Counted from the first letter of the stretch, positions 1 through 8,540 are shown. The stretch is 52,477 nt of DNA from Acidimicrobiales bacterium (GCA_020629695.1 JAHDCV010000026.1:1-52477); one strand, 5' to 3'. The notes: generated from the letters alone by a model not told the origin. Program-made: numbers and translations.

Positions 1-239
1 GTGGCGATGGTCAGGGTGTCGGCGCGGCCGTCGTCGGCGCGGATCTCGTAGGTGTAGGTCGTCCCGGCAGCCAGGCCGAGATCGGTGAACCAACCGTCGG
101 CATCACTGCCGATCTCGACTCCGTCCCGCAGGATCGTGATCGGTGTGGCTTCCCAGCGGAGCACGATCCGCTCCCGTGTCTGCAACGTCGACCGCAGATC
201 CTGATCTGCCGCCTGGGCGCCCTGTGTGGCGATGGCGGC
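1..239 (-). CDS. Fibronectin type III-like domain fragment, cut by window edge
   Basis: An open frame runs on the minus strand from just after a stop at 240-242 to the left edge. Its product reads like one FN3/Ig-like beta-sandwich of an extracellular protein: a short polar lead (AAIATQGAQAADQ), then VLRWEATPITILRDG, then WFTDLGLAAGTTYTYEIRA, the usual end of such domains. No ATG occurs in the visible part; possible starts are TTG at 185 or GTG at 164, and neither would leave room for a signal peptide. It lies about 20 bases downstream of soxG on the same strand but has no obvious link to sarcosine oxidation. It may be the start of a longer gene continuing left, or the remnant of one with a disrupted 5' end. 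The domain call is fairly safe; the gene's integrity is not. Confidence 0.4.
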
Positions 240-259
240 TCAGTACCTCGAACGTTTCC

Positions 260-799
260 TCAGTCGAACTCTCGGCAGGCGTCCGCGATCGCATCGAACA
301 GGTACTGCCCGAAGGAGCGGTCGGCCATGACCCACGCACTCCACGAACCGCCCTCGTCCTGGCGGCTGAGGTCACAGGTGACCTTCGCGACCGATCCGCC
401 GGTGACGGCGCCGTCGGGCATCATGGCGTCGGACCAATCGAGTCCGTTCACCTTCTCCATCACGCGGGCACCGTCGGCTCCACGCAGCGCGAACAGCGAG
501 CGGCTGTGCGTGATGTCGATCACCGAGGTGTGGCCGGATGTGTCGAGTTCGTCGACCACCGCACCGACCTCGAGCGCCGGGCCGATCACGAGCCATTCGG
601 TGGGTCGTTGGCCCAGGACCACGACCGGACCGATTCGTCGACTCCGCCCGTGCGGACATCCCAACTGGCCGGCCGCGGCCGAGGCCGGGTCGGTCCGCAC
701 CACGATCTTGGTGAGGTCGGAGCGGTCGTCCAAGGCGAGCGAGCCCGATGGGGCGGAGGCGGTGGAGACCACCGAGGAGGCGAACTTGGGATCAGACAC
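260..799 (-). CDS. soxG: Sarcosine oxidase gamma subunit (heterotetrameric)
   Basis: This is the smallest folate-binding-fold subunit of heterotetrameric sarcosine oxidase, which oxidises sarcosine to glycine and, with tetrahydrofolate, makes 5,10-methylene-THF plus H2O2. The product is 179 residues, close to the usual size of about 200. It has the typical central part (LFALRGADGARVMEKVNGLDW) and a C-terminal half ending SFGQYLFDAIADACREFD. I chose the GTG at 799 because it overlaps the end of soxA (GTGTCTGA: soxA's last codon and stop lie inside the new gene's start), which indicates translational coupling. An in-frame ATG about 20 codons upstream lies inside soxA and is less likely. It is the last gene of soxBDAG. 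Family assignment rests on synteny plus these motifs. Confidence 0.88.
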   Translation of the reverse strand: MSDPKFASSVVSTASAPSGSLALDDRSDLTKIVVRTDPASAAAGQLGCPHGRSRRIGPVVVLGQRPTEWLVIGPALEVGAVVDELDTSGHTSVIDITHSRSLFALRGADGARVMEKVNGLDWSDAMMPDGAVTGGSVAKVTCDLSRQDEGGSWSAWVMADRSFGQYLFDAIADACREFD

Positions 800-3689
800 G
801 GGCCCGCTCCCCTTCCGGGTCGTAATGAGCGTGATGTTCCTGCACGGTGCCGGCGACACGTCGTCCGTCGACGAGCAGGATGGTGATCTTCGTGCCGGGC
901 AGAGCGAGCGACGGGACGACTTGGCCGAGGCAGATCGAGCGCCCGAGTGTGGGCGACATCCGGGAGCTCGTGATCCGGCCGAGGATCTCGTTGGTCTCGC
1001 CCGCCAGGATCTGGCAGGCCTCCTCCGGCACGATCGTCGGGTCGTCGGGCTGGATCGCCACGATGCGTGGGAGGATCTGTGCCTGCTCCGGCTCGAGTGC
1101 CCAGGCGAGTTCGGGTTTCCCGGCGAAATCGGGCTTGTCGAGCTTGATCAGGTTCTCCAGGCCGGTGGTCGGCGCCTTCGAGAGCCCGTCGGTGTCCTGT
1201 CCGACGATGAAGTGGCCCTTCTCGAGGCGCATGATGCGCTGCGCCTCCAGGCCGAACGGTTGGATGCCGAGATCCGCACCGTCGGCCATCAGGCGCTCCC
1301 ACACGTGGAGCCCGTGGCCGGACGGCACGTGGAGCTCGAAGGAGAGCTCGCCAGTGAACCCGATGCGCCACATGATGCAATCGGGAACGCCGGCGATCGT
1401 GCCACGTCGTACCTGCATGTAGCCGAACGCCTCGTTCGAGAGATCGACGTCGTCGCACAGCCGTGCGACGAGTTCTCGGCTCCGGGGCCCGGCGACGTTG
1501 ATCGAGGTGTACCCCGTGGTCACCGGCGTCACGTGGACCTGCCATTCCGGGTGTTCGGTCTGGAGCCACATCTCGGCCCATTCCCAGATCGTTCCGGCGC
1601 CCGACGAGGTCGTGGTCATGAGGTAGTGGTCGTCGGCCAGCCGGCCGGTGACGCCGTCGTCGAGCACGACGCCGTCCTCGGCACACATCAGGCCGTATCG
1701 CACCCCGCCGACGGGGAGCTTCCGCCACTTGTTCGTGTACATCTGTTCCAGCAGGGCCGGCACGTCGGGACCTCGGAGATCGAGCTTGCCCAGAGGCGTC
1801 ACATCGATGATGCCGACATTCGTCCTGGTGTTGCGCACCTCGGCCGCCGGGTCGCCGTAGTGCTCCGGTCGGATCCACTGCCCCGCGAGGATCGGCGTGG
1901 CGCCCCGGGCCTCGTGCCACGGCTGGATCGAGGACACCCGAGTCGGTTCGAAGATCCGTCCGCCCAGTGCCCCCAGGGTGATCGGGACGAACGGTGGCCG
2001 CCACACCGTCGTGCCGACATCCGCGATCGTCTCGCCCCGGGCCTCGGCGAGCACGGCGGCGGTGTTCACCGTCTCGAGCTTGCCCTGTGCCGGGCCCATC
2101 GTCGCGGTCGTGTATCGCTTGAGGAGCTCGATGGAGTCATAGCCCTCCTTCGCCGCGGCGACGAGGTCCTTCGAGCCGACGTCCTCGGAGTAGTCGACGA
2201 TGCCGTGGGTCGAGGCCCGATACAGCTCCGGATGGGCGTGCCGCTCCAGCGCGGTCCGATCATCGGCCGGGAACGCGGGTGCGTCCGTCGTGGTCTCGGT
2301 GGCCCAGACCGTCGCCGACCGGAGCGCGTGGGCGATGGACGCCGCCCGAGCGGCGGCGAGGCGCCCCGTCGCTTCGCCGTGCTGGATCAACTCTTCGACC
2401 GTGCCGTCCCCTGCGATGCCCCCCGTCGTGAGCACGTTGTCGATCTGCACGGAACCGAAGAACCGGGCGGCGTTTGCGTCGTAGACCGGACGGTCGCCCG
2501 CCATGTTCAGCAGCGAGGTGGGTGCGGTCCAGCCGATGGCCGTCACGAGCAGATCGGCGTCGACGGTGGTTCCATCGGTCAGCACCACGCCGGTCAGGCC
2601 GGACGCCGGACCGGTGGCCTCGACGATCCCTTCACCGGCTCGGGCGTCGACACGGTGGACCGGGACGCCGATGGCCTCGAGGTCATCGGCCGCCGCGTCG
2701 CCGTCGGCATTCGCCGTGAACACGACCGCGCGGTCGCCCGGCTGCACCCCGTAGAGGTTGATCATGCGCCGCACGGCGCCGGAGGTCATGACCCCCGGCT
2801 TGTCGTTGCCGGCGAACACGTAGGGCCGCTCGATCAGCCCTGGCGCGACGACGAGCGTCTTGGCCCGTGCCTTGATGAGGCGCTCCGACACCGTCGGATG
2901 CGAGCGCTGCACGATGGAGCACCAGTTGTCCTCGTAGCGTCCGGTCACCGTCGAGTCGGTCAGCACCTCGATGCCGGGACGTCGTCCGACCTCGTCCCGC
3001 AGTGTTCCGGCGGCCGCCCGGTCTGCGTCCGAGCCGAACCGGAGGTGCCCTCCGAGCTGATGCTCCTGTTCGACGAGCAGCACGCTGGCTCCCGCATCGG
3101 CGGCCGCGATGGCCGCCGCCATGCCAGCCGGGCCACCACCGGCGATCAACACGTCGGGATGGGCGTATCGCTTGTCGAACTCACCGTGCGGCGTGTCGAG
3201 GTCGACGGTGCCACCCGGAGCGAAGGTGGCCAGCACCTTCTCGTAGTACGGCCACAACGAAGCCGGCTTCATGAAGGTCTTGTAGTAGAAGCCGGCGGTG
3301 AGGAAGCGGGACACGAGTCCGTTGGCCGCCTTGACGTCGTGGTCCAATGAGGGCCACACATTCTGGGACGACACCGACATGCCGGCCGTGAGCTTGCGAT
3401 GACCGGAGCGGACGTTCGGCTCGTCGCCGACCTGGAGCGCGCCGTTCGGGTCCCAGAAGTCGCCCGTGAGGTAGCCGCGTGGCCGGTGGTACTTCATCGA
3501 CCGCGAGACGATCCGGATGCCGTTGCCCATCAACGCCGACGCGATGGTGTCACCTTCGTGACCGGTGAACCTCTTGCCGTTGAACGTGAACGGCACGCTG
3601 GTGGAGCGATCGATCACCTCTCCGGGACGTTCGGTGTCGAGCCGACGGACGCCCGTGGTCGACGTCCTGCCGGGAAGTCGGAGTTCCAT
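792..3689 (-). CDS. soxA: Sarcosine oxidase alpha subunit (heterotetrameric)
   Basis: The large subunit has 965 residues, normal for the family. Residues about 25-110 form the ferredoxin-like N-terminal domain (PFTFNGKRFTGHEGDTIASAL). A dinucleotide-binding fold starts near 179 (DVLIAGGGPAGMAAAIAAADAG) and carries the NAD+/FAD-type pyridine nucleotide oxidoreductase region. From about residue 600 to the end lies an aminomethyltransferase (GCV_T) domain that binds tetrahydrofolate and captures the methyl-derived C1 unit. The ATG at 3689 overlaps the soxD stop (TGATG), which decides the start over an upstream in-frame ATG at 3812 lying inside soxD. Its 3' end overlaps the soxG start. The alpha subunit works in the cytosol with beta, which holds the FAD/FMN chemistry. 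Assignment is clear from length, domain order and operon. Confidence 0.95.
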   Translation of the reverse strand: MELRLPGRTSTTGVRRLDTERPGEVIDRSTSVPFTFNGKRFTGHEGDTIASALMGNGIRIVSRSMKYHRPRGYLTGDFWDPNGALQVGDEPNVRSGHRKLTAGMSVSSQNVWPSLDHDVKAANGLVSRFLTAGFYYKTFMKPASLWPYYEKVLATFAPGGTVDLDTPHGEFDKRYAHPDVLIAGGGPAGMAAAIAAADAGASVLLVEQEHQLGGHLRFGSDADRAAAGTLRDEVGRRPGIEVLTDSTVTGRYEDNWCSIVQRSHPTVSERLIKARAKTLVVAPGLIERPYVFAGNDKPGVMTSGAVRRMINLYGVQPGDRAVVFTANADGDAAADDLEAIGVPVHRVDARAGEGIVEATGPASGLTGVVLTDGTTVDADLLVTAIGWTAPTSLLNMAGDRPVYDANAARFFGSVQIDNVLTTGGIAGDGTVEELIQHGEATGRLAAARAASIAHALRSATVWATETTTDAPAFPADDRTALERHAHPELYRASTHGIVDYSEDVGSKDLVAAAKEGYDSIELLKRYTTATMGPAQGKLETVNTAAVLAEARGETIADVGTTVWRPPFVPITLGALGGRIFEPTRVSSIQPWHEARGATPILAGQWIRPEHYGDPAAEVRNTRTNVGIIDVTPLGKLDLRGPDVPALLEQMYTNKWRKLPVGGVRYGLMCAEDGVVLDDGVTGRLADDHYLMTTTSSGAGTIWEWAEMWLQTEHPEWQVHVTPVTTGYTSINVAGPRSRELVARLCDDVDLSNEAFGYMQVRRGTIAGVPDCIMWRIGFTGELSFELHVPSGHGLHVWERLMADGADLGIQPFGLEAQRIMRLEKGHFIVGQDTDGLSKAPTTGLENLIKLDKPDFAGKPELAWALEPEQAQILPRIVAIQPDDPTIVPEEACQILAGETNEILGRITSSRMSPTLGRSICLGQVVPSLALPGTKITILLVDGRRVAGTVQEHHAHYDPEGERARV

Positions 3690-3955
3690 CAGGCCTGCTT
3701 TCCGTGCTTCGTGACGGGCATCGTCGGGTTGCGGAACTCGTTGGTGGCGGTGTTGCGCTCCACCTGGAAGTAGACCCGGTTGATCCGGTCGTACCAGGTC
3801 TCCCGCATCCAACCGGCCGGGTTGTGTTCCAGGTAGAGGTAGTCACGCCAGGCTTCGGGCGTGGCCGTGTCGGGGTCGGGCCGGGAGGTGGCTTCTCCGA
3901 CGTAGCGGAGGTCGCTCGCGTTCCGGGGACCGAAGGGTGTGGGGACCAGCAGCAT
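3689..3955 (-). CDS. soxD: Sarcosine oxidase delta subunit lacking zinc ligands
   Basis: This 88-residue protein sits between soxB and soxA, as in known soxBDAG operons, and keeps the family framework: MLLVPTPFGPR at the N-terminus, DYLYLEHNPAGW in the middle and FQVERNTATNEF after it. Family delta subunits bind one Zn through a CPxC pair near residue 6 and a later His/Cys pair in a W-x-H-x(3)-C stretch. Here the first motif reads PTPF with one residue missing, and the later one reads WYDRINRVYF, again one shorter and without His or Cys. The protein has no cysteine at all and only two histidines outside these positions. It starts 39 bases after soxB; a GAGAG stretch lies upstream of the ATG. 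It probably keeps a structural role without metal. Confidence 0.88.
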   Translation of the reverse strand: MLLVPTPFGPRNASDLRYVGEATSRPDPDTATPEAWRDYLYLEHNPAGWMRETWYDRINRVYFQVERNTATNEFRNPTMPVTKHGKQA

Positions 3956-3994
3956 CGTGATTCGTCTCTCTCGATCGTTTCGTGGGCGGGCGGC

Positions 3995-5338
3995 TCAGTG
4001 ACCGACGGCCGCCGCACCCTTCTCGCCGACCAGCGCACCGGAGGCGAACCGGGACAGGCCGAACGGGGCGATGATCTTCGGGGTCTGGCGGGTGGCGATG
4101 GCCTCGGCCATCGCTTCGCCCGACACCGGGCCCGCCTTGAAGCCGTAGGTGCCCCAGCCGACGTCCACGTAGAACCCGTCCACGGGCGTCGTGCCCATCA
4201 CCGGCGAGTAGTCCGGTGTCATGTCGCACAGTCCGGCCCACTGGCGGAGCAGGCGCATCTTGGAGATGCCGGGCATCAACTCCAGCACGTGCCCGGCCAG
4301 TTCCTCGGTGAATTCGAGTGAACCGCCCACGTTGTAGTTGTTGAACGGATCCACCGACGCACCGAACACGAGCTCACCACGGTCGGTCTGCGAGACGTAC
4401 ACGTGCAGCGACCCGGACACGACGACGGTCGGCAGGAAGACCTTCACCGGTTCGGTCACGGCCGCTTGCAGCGGGCGGGTGTGGATGGGCAGCTTCACGC
4501 CGGCCATGTCCGAGATGAGCGACGCCCAGCCGGCCGTGCAGTTGACGACGATGGGAGCCGAGATGTCGCCCCTGCTCGTCCGCACGCCCGTCACGCGGCC
4601 GCCGGCGCCCTTGCCGTCCGGCCCCTCGCCGCCTTCACAGAGGATGTCGAGAACCTCGGTCTTCTGGTGCATCTCGACACCCCGATGGTCCGCTCCCCTG
4701 GCGTATCCCCAGACGACGGCGTCGTGGCGGATCGTGCCGCCGGGCGGGTGGTACAGCGCGCCGAGGATCGGATAGCGACTGTCCGTGCCGACGTCGAGCG
4801 AAGGAGCGAGCTTCTTGACCTCGGCGGGGGTGATCACCGAGCTGTTGATGCCCTGGAGTTTGTTGACCTCCGCTCGCCAGTTCATGGTCCGCAGTGCCCC
4901 GTCGGTGTGGGCGAGCGTCATGTGCCCACGCTCGGAGAACATGACGTTGAGATTCAGATCGGTGGACATCGTGTTGTAGAGCGACAGCGAGCGGTCGTAG
5001 AACGCGACGCCCTCGGGCGTCAGGTAGTTCGAACGCACGATGGCGGTGTTCCGACCTGAACCGCCCGAGCCGAGATAGGCCTTGTCGAGCACGGCCACGT
5101 TGGTGATGCCGTGGTTGGTGGCGAGGTAGTAAGCCGTCGCGAGACCGTGGACACCACCACCGATGATGACGACGTCGTAGGAGGACTTGAGATCGACGTC
5201 ACGCCAGACCCGGGGCCACGGGTCGCCGCTCAACCCTCGCCGGACGAGGCCGGCGGCGGAGTACCGGGGCGGCCCGCCTCCGAGCTTCGCTTTGGTCTTG
5301 CGGATGAGTGCTGTCGGCGAACCGGCCATGCCCGGCAC
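3995..5338 (-). CDS. soxB: Sarcosine oxidase beta subunit (heterotetrameric, covalent flavin)
   Basis: First gene of the soxBDAG operon and catalytic flavoprotein of the complex: it oxidises the N-methyl group of sarcosine, with FAD at the active site and FMN in the electron path to oxygen. The 447-residue product carries the DAO-family FAD fold at about 55-86 (YDVVIIGGGVHGLATAYYL). The segment IRHDAVVWGYARGAD around His205 matches the place of the His that holds covalent FMN in characterised enzymes (His173 there; this protein has a longer N-terminus). The C-terminal flavin-contact region is GFYVDVGWGTYGFKAGP. Roughly 24 residues before PRYSAAGLVRRG are an extension compared with typical SoxB; the start could also be Met4. 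It is divergent from a LysR gene across an 81-base gap. Confidence 0.94.
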   Translation of the reverse strand: MPGMAGSPTALIRKTKAKLGGGPPRYSAAGLVRRGLSGDPWPRVWRDVDLKSSYDVVIIGGGVHGLATAYYLATNHGITNVAVLDKAYLGSGGSGRNTAIVRSNYLTPEGVAFYDRSLSLYNTMSTDLNLNVMFSERGHMTLAHTDGALRTMNWRAEVNKLQGINSSVITPAEVKKLAPSLDVGTDSRYPILGALYHPPGGTIRHDAVVWGYARGADHRGVEMHQKTEVLDILCEGGEGPDGKGAGGRVTGVRTSRGDISAPIVVNCTAGWASLISDMAGVKLPIHTRPLQAAVTEPVKVFLPTVVVSGSLHVYVSQTDRGELVFGASVDPFNNYNVGGSLEFTEELAGHVLELMPGISKMRLLRQWAGLCDMTPDYSPVMGTTPVDGFYVDVGWGTYGFKAGPVSGEAMAEAIATRQTPKIIAPFGLSRFASGALVGEKGAAAVGH

Positions 5339-5382
5339 GCTAGGACGAACGTCACGGCGAGTGAAATATCAATCTCGGTCGC

Positions 5383-5405
5383 ATTGAGATGATCGGCGTC
5401 TCAAT
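5383..5405. promoter_or_regulatory. Inverted repeat, probable LysR operator between soxB and lysR
   Basis: A perfect 7-bp inverted repeat with a 9-base spacer, ATTGAGA-N9-TCTCAAT, lies 14 bases before the lysR start and 44 bases before soxB. An extra partial half site (TCAATCTC, 5369-5376) lies next to it on the soxB side. LysR-type regulators bind interrupted dyads of this form (T-N11-A core) in divergent promoters, so this is the expected place for autoregulation and for sox control. Binding is inferred from symmetry and position only. Confidence 0.7.
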
Positions 5406-5419
5406 CTAGGCTCCCGGAT

Positions 5420-6307
5420 GTGCAGCTCCGACGCCTCGAGTGTTTCCTCGCCGTCGCCGATGAGCTGCACTTCGGCCGAGCCGCCGATCGCCTCGACATG
5501 GCGCAGCCACCGCTGTCCCAACAGATCCGTGCGCTCGAGGCCGAGCTCGGGCTCCGCCTGTTCGAACGCACCACTCGACGCGTCTCGCTGACCGAGGCCG
5601 GGCGAGCCCTCGTCGACCACGCCCGGGAGGTCGTTCGAGCCTCCGACGAACTCGTGCGATCCATGGCCGGCGTTCGTGACGGCTCCGGAGGAGTCCTGCG
5701 CCTCGGGTTCGTCGACTCGGCCTCGTACGACCTGCTCCCCCGATTCCTGCAGGGCGTCGGCGTGCTGGCCCCGGAGGTGCGTTTCGAACTCCGATCGATG
5801 AGTTCCGACCAACAGCGCCTCGCGATCCACGCCGGCGAGCTCGACCTCGGCATCGCCCGCACCCCAGGACCCGTCGCCGATCTCGAGATCACGATGCTGC
5901 GACCCGAACCACTGATCGTCGCCCTGGCGGCCGACCATCACCTGGCGTCGGCCGAGCGACTCGCCTTGGACGACCTGGAGGGTGTCACGTTCCTCGGGTT
6001 CGATCGGCGCGCATCGCCGTCGCTCTTCGCCGAGACCGCCTCGTTGTTCGCTCGTCGCTCCATGTCCTACGACCCCGCCATCGAGGCGGGCGAGTACACG
6101 ACCGTCTTGGGGCTGGCGGCGGCCGGTCTCGGTGTGGCGCTCGCCCCCGCATCGGTCCGGAGCTTCGCTCCCGCCGGCCTGCGCTATGTGGACCTGACCG
6201 ACGCCGACGCGGTGAGTCGGGTGCTCCTGCTCTCCCGACCGGACCCGTCACCCCTGGTGGCTGCGGCGATCGACGTCGCCGTCCGGGCCGTGGCCTTCTC
6301 CGGCTGA
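5420..6307 (+). CDS. LysR family transcriptional regulator (BenM/CatM-like), probable sox regulator
   Basis: The product is 295 residues, the usual LysR length. An N-terminal winged helix-turn-helix covers about residues 1-60 (RRLECFLAVADELHFGRAADRL, then PPLSQQIRALEAELGLRLFER), the form seen in aromatic-catabolism regulators such as BenM/CatM. The rest is a two-lobe effector-binding domain (LRLGFVDSASYDLLPRFL onward). The start is GTG at 5420; an overlapping ATG two bases earlier is in another frame. The gene is divergent from soxBDAG with an inverted repeat between them, so I infer it regulates that operon; the inducer is unknown. Its 3' end overlaps the convergent ACT-domain gene by 60 bases. 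Confidence 0.9.
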   Translation: MQLRRLECFLAVADELHFGRAADRLDMAQPPLSQQIRALEAELGLRLFERTTRRVSLTEAGRALVDHAREVVRASDELVRSMAGVRDGSGGVLRLGFVDSASYDLLPRFLQGVGVLAPEVRFELRSMSSDQQRLAIHAGELDLGIARTPGPVADLEITMLRPEPLIVALAADHHLASAERLALDDLEGVTFLGFDRRASPSLFAETASLFARRSMSYDPAIEAGEYTTVLGLAAAGLGVALAPASVRSFAPAGLRYVDLTDADAVSRVLLLSRPDPSPLVAAAIDVAVRAVAFSG

Positions 6308-6697
6308 CTCGCGCAGCGCACGGAGTGCGGACACGGCATCGTCGACCCGGTCACTCGGGATCAGCAGATGGTCGTGGTGGAACCCCGCCAGGACGTTGCA
6401 CGGCACACCCCGATCGGCGAGGGCGCGGGAGAACGCCGCGGTGAGTCCGACCGCATCGAGGGCCGAGTGCACGGTGAGCGACAGCCATCGTGCCGCGAAG
6501 TCGACGGGAAGACCGAGTGACGTCGCCAGCTCGATCGGCACCACGTAGGTGCGACCCTCGCGCTCGTCGACGGTCGCCGCTGCCGCCGCGGCGAGCGCAC
6601 CGGTCCGATCGTCTCCGGGCTCGAGGCCCACGAAGCACCAGAGCCCCTCCCGGATCTCGACGTCGAGTGTCGCGAGCATCGTTTGCAGATCACGCAT
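6248..6697 (-). CDS. ACT domain-containing protein (COG3602/DUF2241-like)
   Basis: A 149-residue protein that begins MRDLQTMLATLDVEIREGLWCFVG, typical of the small family of paired ACT-like domains thought to bind amino acids or other small ligands. The second domain contains WLSLTVHSALDAVGLTAAFSRALADRGVPCNVLAGFHHDHLLIP, a pattern shared across the family. The ATG at 6697 is preferred over an in-frame GTG two codons earlier. The final 20 codons, after the recognisable domain, overlap the 3' end of the convergent LysR gene; such tails are often poorly conserved. No enzyme activity is known for this family, and the neighbours do not point to one. It may sense an amino acid. Confidence 0.78.
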   Translation of the reverse strand: MRDLQTMLATLDVEIREGLWCFVGLEPGDDRTGALAAAAAATVDEREGRTYVVPIELATSLGLPVDFAARWLSLTVHSALDAVGLTAAFSRALADRGVPCNVLAGFHHDHLLIPSDRVDDAVSALRALRESAGEGHGPDGDVDRRSHQG

Positions 6698-6764
6698 GGC
6701 CACGGTCGCCCTCCCGGGTCGCCTTCGACGACGTGCCGTGCGACGCTGACCTCAGGAGGAGCCC

Positions 6765-7334
6765 ATGTCGACCACCATCGAAGTCCTCGAACCCTATGTG
6801 GAGCGGTGCCGCGCCGCAGCCGTTTCGGACGATCCGCGCCGCGCTGTCATCGCCGTGCTCGAGTCCTTCCTCGCCGACCGGGAGCGTCACGCGGTTCTCC
6901 CGATACCCGATCCCGGGGCGGGCCATCCGATCACGGGCTACGACGAGACCCTCTTCGAGGACGACTCGGTCACGGTCATCGTGGTCCACACCCGGCCCGG
7001 GTTCGACCAGCCGGCACACGATCATCAGATCGACGCGCTGATCGCCACCTACGCCGGCGCCGAGATCCACCGCTTCTTCCGACGGACGGGCAACGACGCG
7101 GCGATCGCTCCGGCCGGCACGCGTCGTCTCGGCGTGGATGACGGGGTGCTGGCCCTCACCCCCGACGCCGTGCACGCCATCAGCGCCGCCGACGGCGCGT
7201 GGACGCGGGCACTCCACGTCTACCTCGGTGGGCTCACGAACGTCCGGAGGAGCATCTTCCACCCCGAGACGCTCGCCGAGCAGCCCCTCAGCCTGGGCCG
7301 GTATGTGGCCTGGTGTCGCCCGTCGCCGAGCTGA
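6765..7334 (+). CDS. Cysteine dioxygenase-like cupin protein
   Basis: A 189-residue single-domain cupin resembling the cysteine-dioxygenase superfamily (COG5553-type predicted metal-dependent enzymes). Possible metal ligands are His85 and His87 in QPAHDHQIDALIATYAG and His137 in DAVHAIS, followed by LHVYLGGL, which matches the second cupin motif. Such proteins use mononuclear Fe(II) and O2, but the substrate cannot be told from sequence. The start is well supported by a strong Shine-Dalgarno (AGGAGG) six bases before the ATG, one of the few strong ones here. It stands alone between the ACT-domain gene (opposite strand) and a secreted hydrolase gene that converges on it; the 27-base gap holds no clear terminator. 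Confidence 0.78.
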   Translation: MSTTIEVLEPYVERCRAAAVSDDPRRAVIAVLESFLADRERHAVLPIPDPGAGHPITGYDETLFEDDSVTVIVVHTRPGFDQPAHDHQIDALIATYAGAEIHRFFRRTGNDAAIAPAGTRRLGVDDGVLALTPDAVHAISAADGAWTRALHVYLGGLTNVRRSIFHPETLAEQPLSLGRYVAWCRPSPS

Positions 7335-7361
7335 CCCGGGCGACGGCATCGACGACGATGA

Positions 7362-8540
7362 TCAGCCGAGTTGCATGCCGCTCGGGCCGGCACCGGGCGT
7401 CGGCGAGCACCGGTTGGTCGTGGCCGAGGTGGCGACGTGGAGCGCCAGGCACCGCCCCATGGCCTGCTGACCGAGGGCATTCGGGTGCATGGACTCCTGC
7501 GCCTCGCCCTGGGTGAGACCGGTCACCAGGAACCGGCCCCACTCGGCGTTGGTTCCCGAGCCCTGCCCGGTCGTGACCGAGCAGACCTCGCGTCCCTCGA
7601 GTGCGTCGGACAGATCGAGGAACTCCGCACCTGCCGTGGCGGCCACGGCGGCGAGGTTCGACGAGATCTGCGGGACCAGGGCGTCGCGTGCCCAGGTGGC
7701 ATCGCTGTTCCAGAAGGGGCAACCGCCGGTGTTCGTGCGGCTCCAGCCGGACTCGCTGTAGCGGAAGGCCGAACCACGCGGGATCGGTGACGGGTAGCTC
7801 TGCACCACGATCCGAGCACCGCTGTCGCCGCCGGCATCGAGTGCGGCACGGATGTCCGCGATCGCCGTGGCGACACCGGCCATCGCGGCGGGCATGGCCG
7901 CGTCCACGTTGGCCTGCTGGGGCCCGGCGCAGGTGTTCTGCCACCACGACGGGCTCGTGTTGTACCGGATCGTGCAGTCGATGATGGCATCGGCGAACCC
8001 GAGGTCGTTGCCGCCGATGGACAGTACAACGACGGTCACATCGTGTGAGGCGGCGATCGCCGCCAGTTGATCCGCCTGGGGGGCCTCGCCCTTGAACCCC
8101 TGTCCTCCGGATCCGGCACTGATCACGTTGGCCGTCGTCGCACCACTGCAGGCGAGGTTGAAGGTGGCGTCCGCGGTCAGGCCGGCGGACAGGATCGGGG
8201 CGACATCGCTGCGATGACAGCCCGAGGCGTCGGTCGCTCCGTACACCCGGCTCGCGTCCCAGTACCACGTCCCACGTCGCTTGTAGGCGGCGCGATCGGT
8301 GCCCCCGCGGTCGCCTTCGGCGGTGGCCCAGTTGCCGGCCCAACGGCCGCCCTCGCCGGAGATGTAGCTGTCTCCCAGCGACACGACTGCGGTCGGCTCG
8401 GATCCTTCCCCGCCTCCGCCGCCTCCGCCGCCACCGCCCTTGTCCGGCTTGCCACCCTTGCCCGCGGACGCCGGTGTCGCCGCCAGCAAGACGACGACCA
8501 CGGCGATCAAGAGCGAACGGAACAACGGGGTGAGACGCAT
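7362..8540 (-). CDS. Secreted SGNH/GDSL hydrolase (lipase/esterase)
   Basis: A 392-residue exported esterase-type hydrolase. The N-terminus has a Sec signal peptide (RLTPLFRSLLIAVVVVLLAATPASA) followed by a Gly-rich linker with a run of nine or more glycines. Block I is VSLGDSYISGEG with the nucleophilic Ser, a block III-like motif is LSIGGNDLGFADA, and the C-terminal block V is ESMHPNALGQQAM with the catalytic His. The usual acidic residue three positions before this His is Glu instead of Asp. Several Cys residues (CHRSD, CSG, CTI, CAG, CPF, CSV, CLA) suggest disulphides. GGAGGG lies five bases before the ATG. The 48 residues after the HPN motif are short and low in pattern. Substrate unknown; a lipid or polysaccharide ester is likely. 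Confidence 0.88.
   Translation of the reverse strand: MRLTPLFRSLLIAVVVVLLAATPASAGKGGKPDKGGGGGGGGGGEGSEPTAVVSLGDSYISGEGGRWAGNWATAEGDRGGTDRAAYKRRGTWYWDASRVYGATDASGCHRSDVAPILSAGLTADATFNLACSGATTANVISAGSGGQGFKGEAPQADQLAAIAASHDVTVVVLSIGGNDLGFADAIIDCTIRYNTSPSWWQNTCAGPQQANVDAAMPAAMAGVATAIADIRAALDAGGDSGARIVVQSYPSPIPRGSAFRYSESGWSRTNTGGCPFWNSDATWARDALVPQISSNLAAVAATAGAEFLDLSDALEGREVCSVTTGQGSGTNAEWGRFLVTGLTQGEAQESMHPNALGQQAMGRCLALHVATSATTNRCSPTPGAGPSGMQLG

Noticed and set aside
240-242. Stop before the FN3-like fragment as another recoded UGA
   Set aside because: No family alignment spans the stop and no hairpin was noticed after it; a truncated or edge gene is simpler.
327-3350. Long plus-strand open frame over soxA and soxG (about 1000 residues)
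   Set aside because: It is antisense to clear sox genes, its product has no family motif and is rich in His/Arg/Gly typical of a GC-rich shadow frame.
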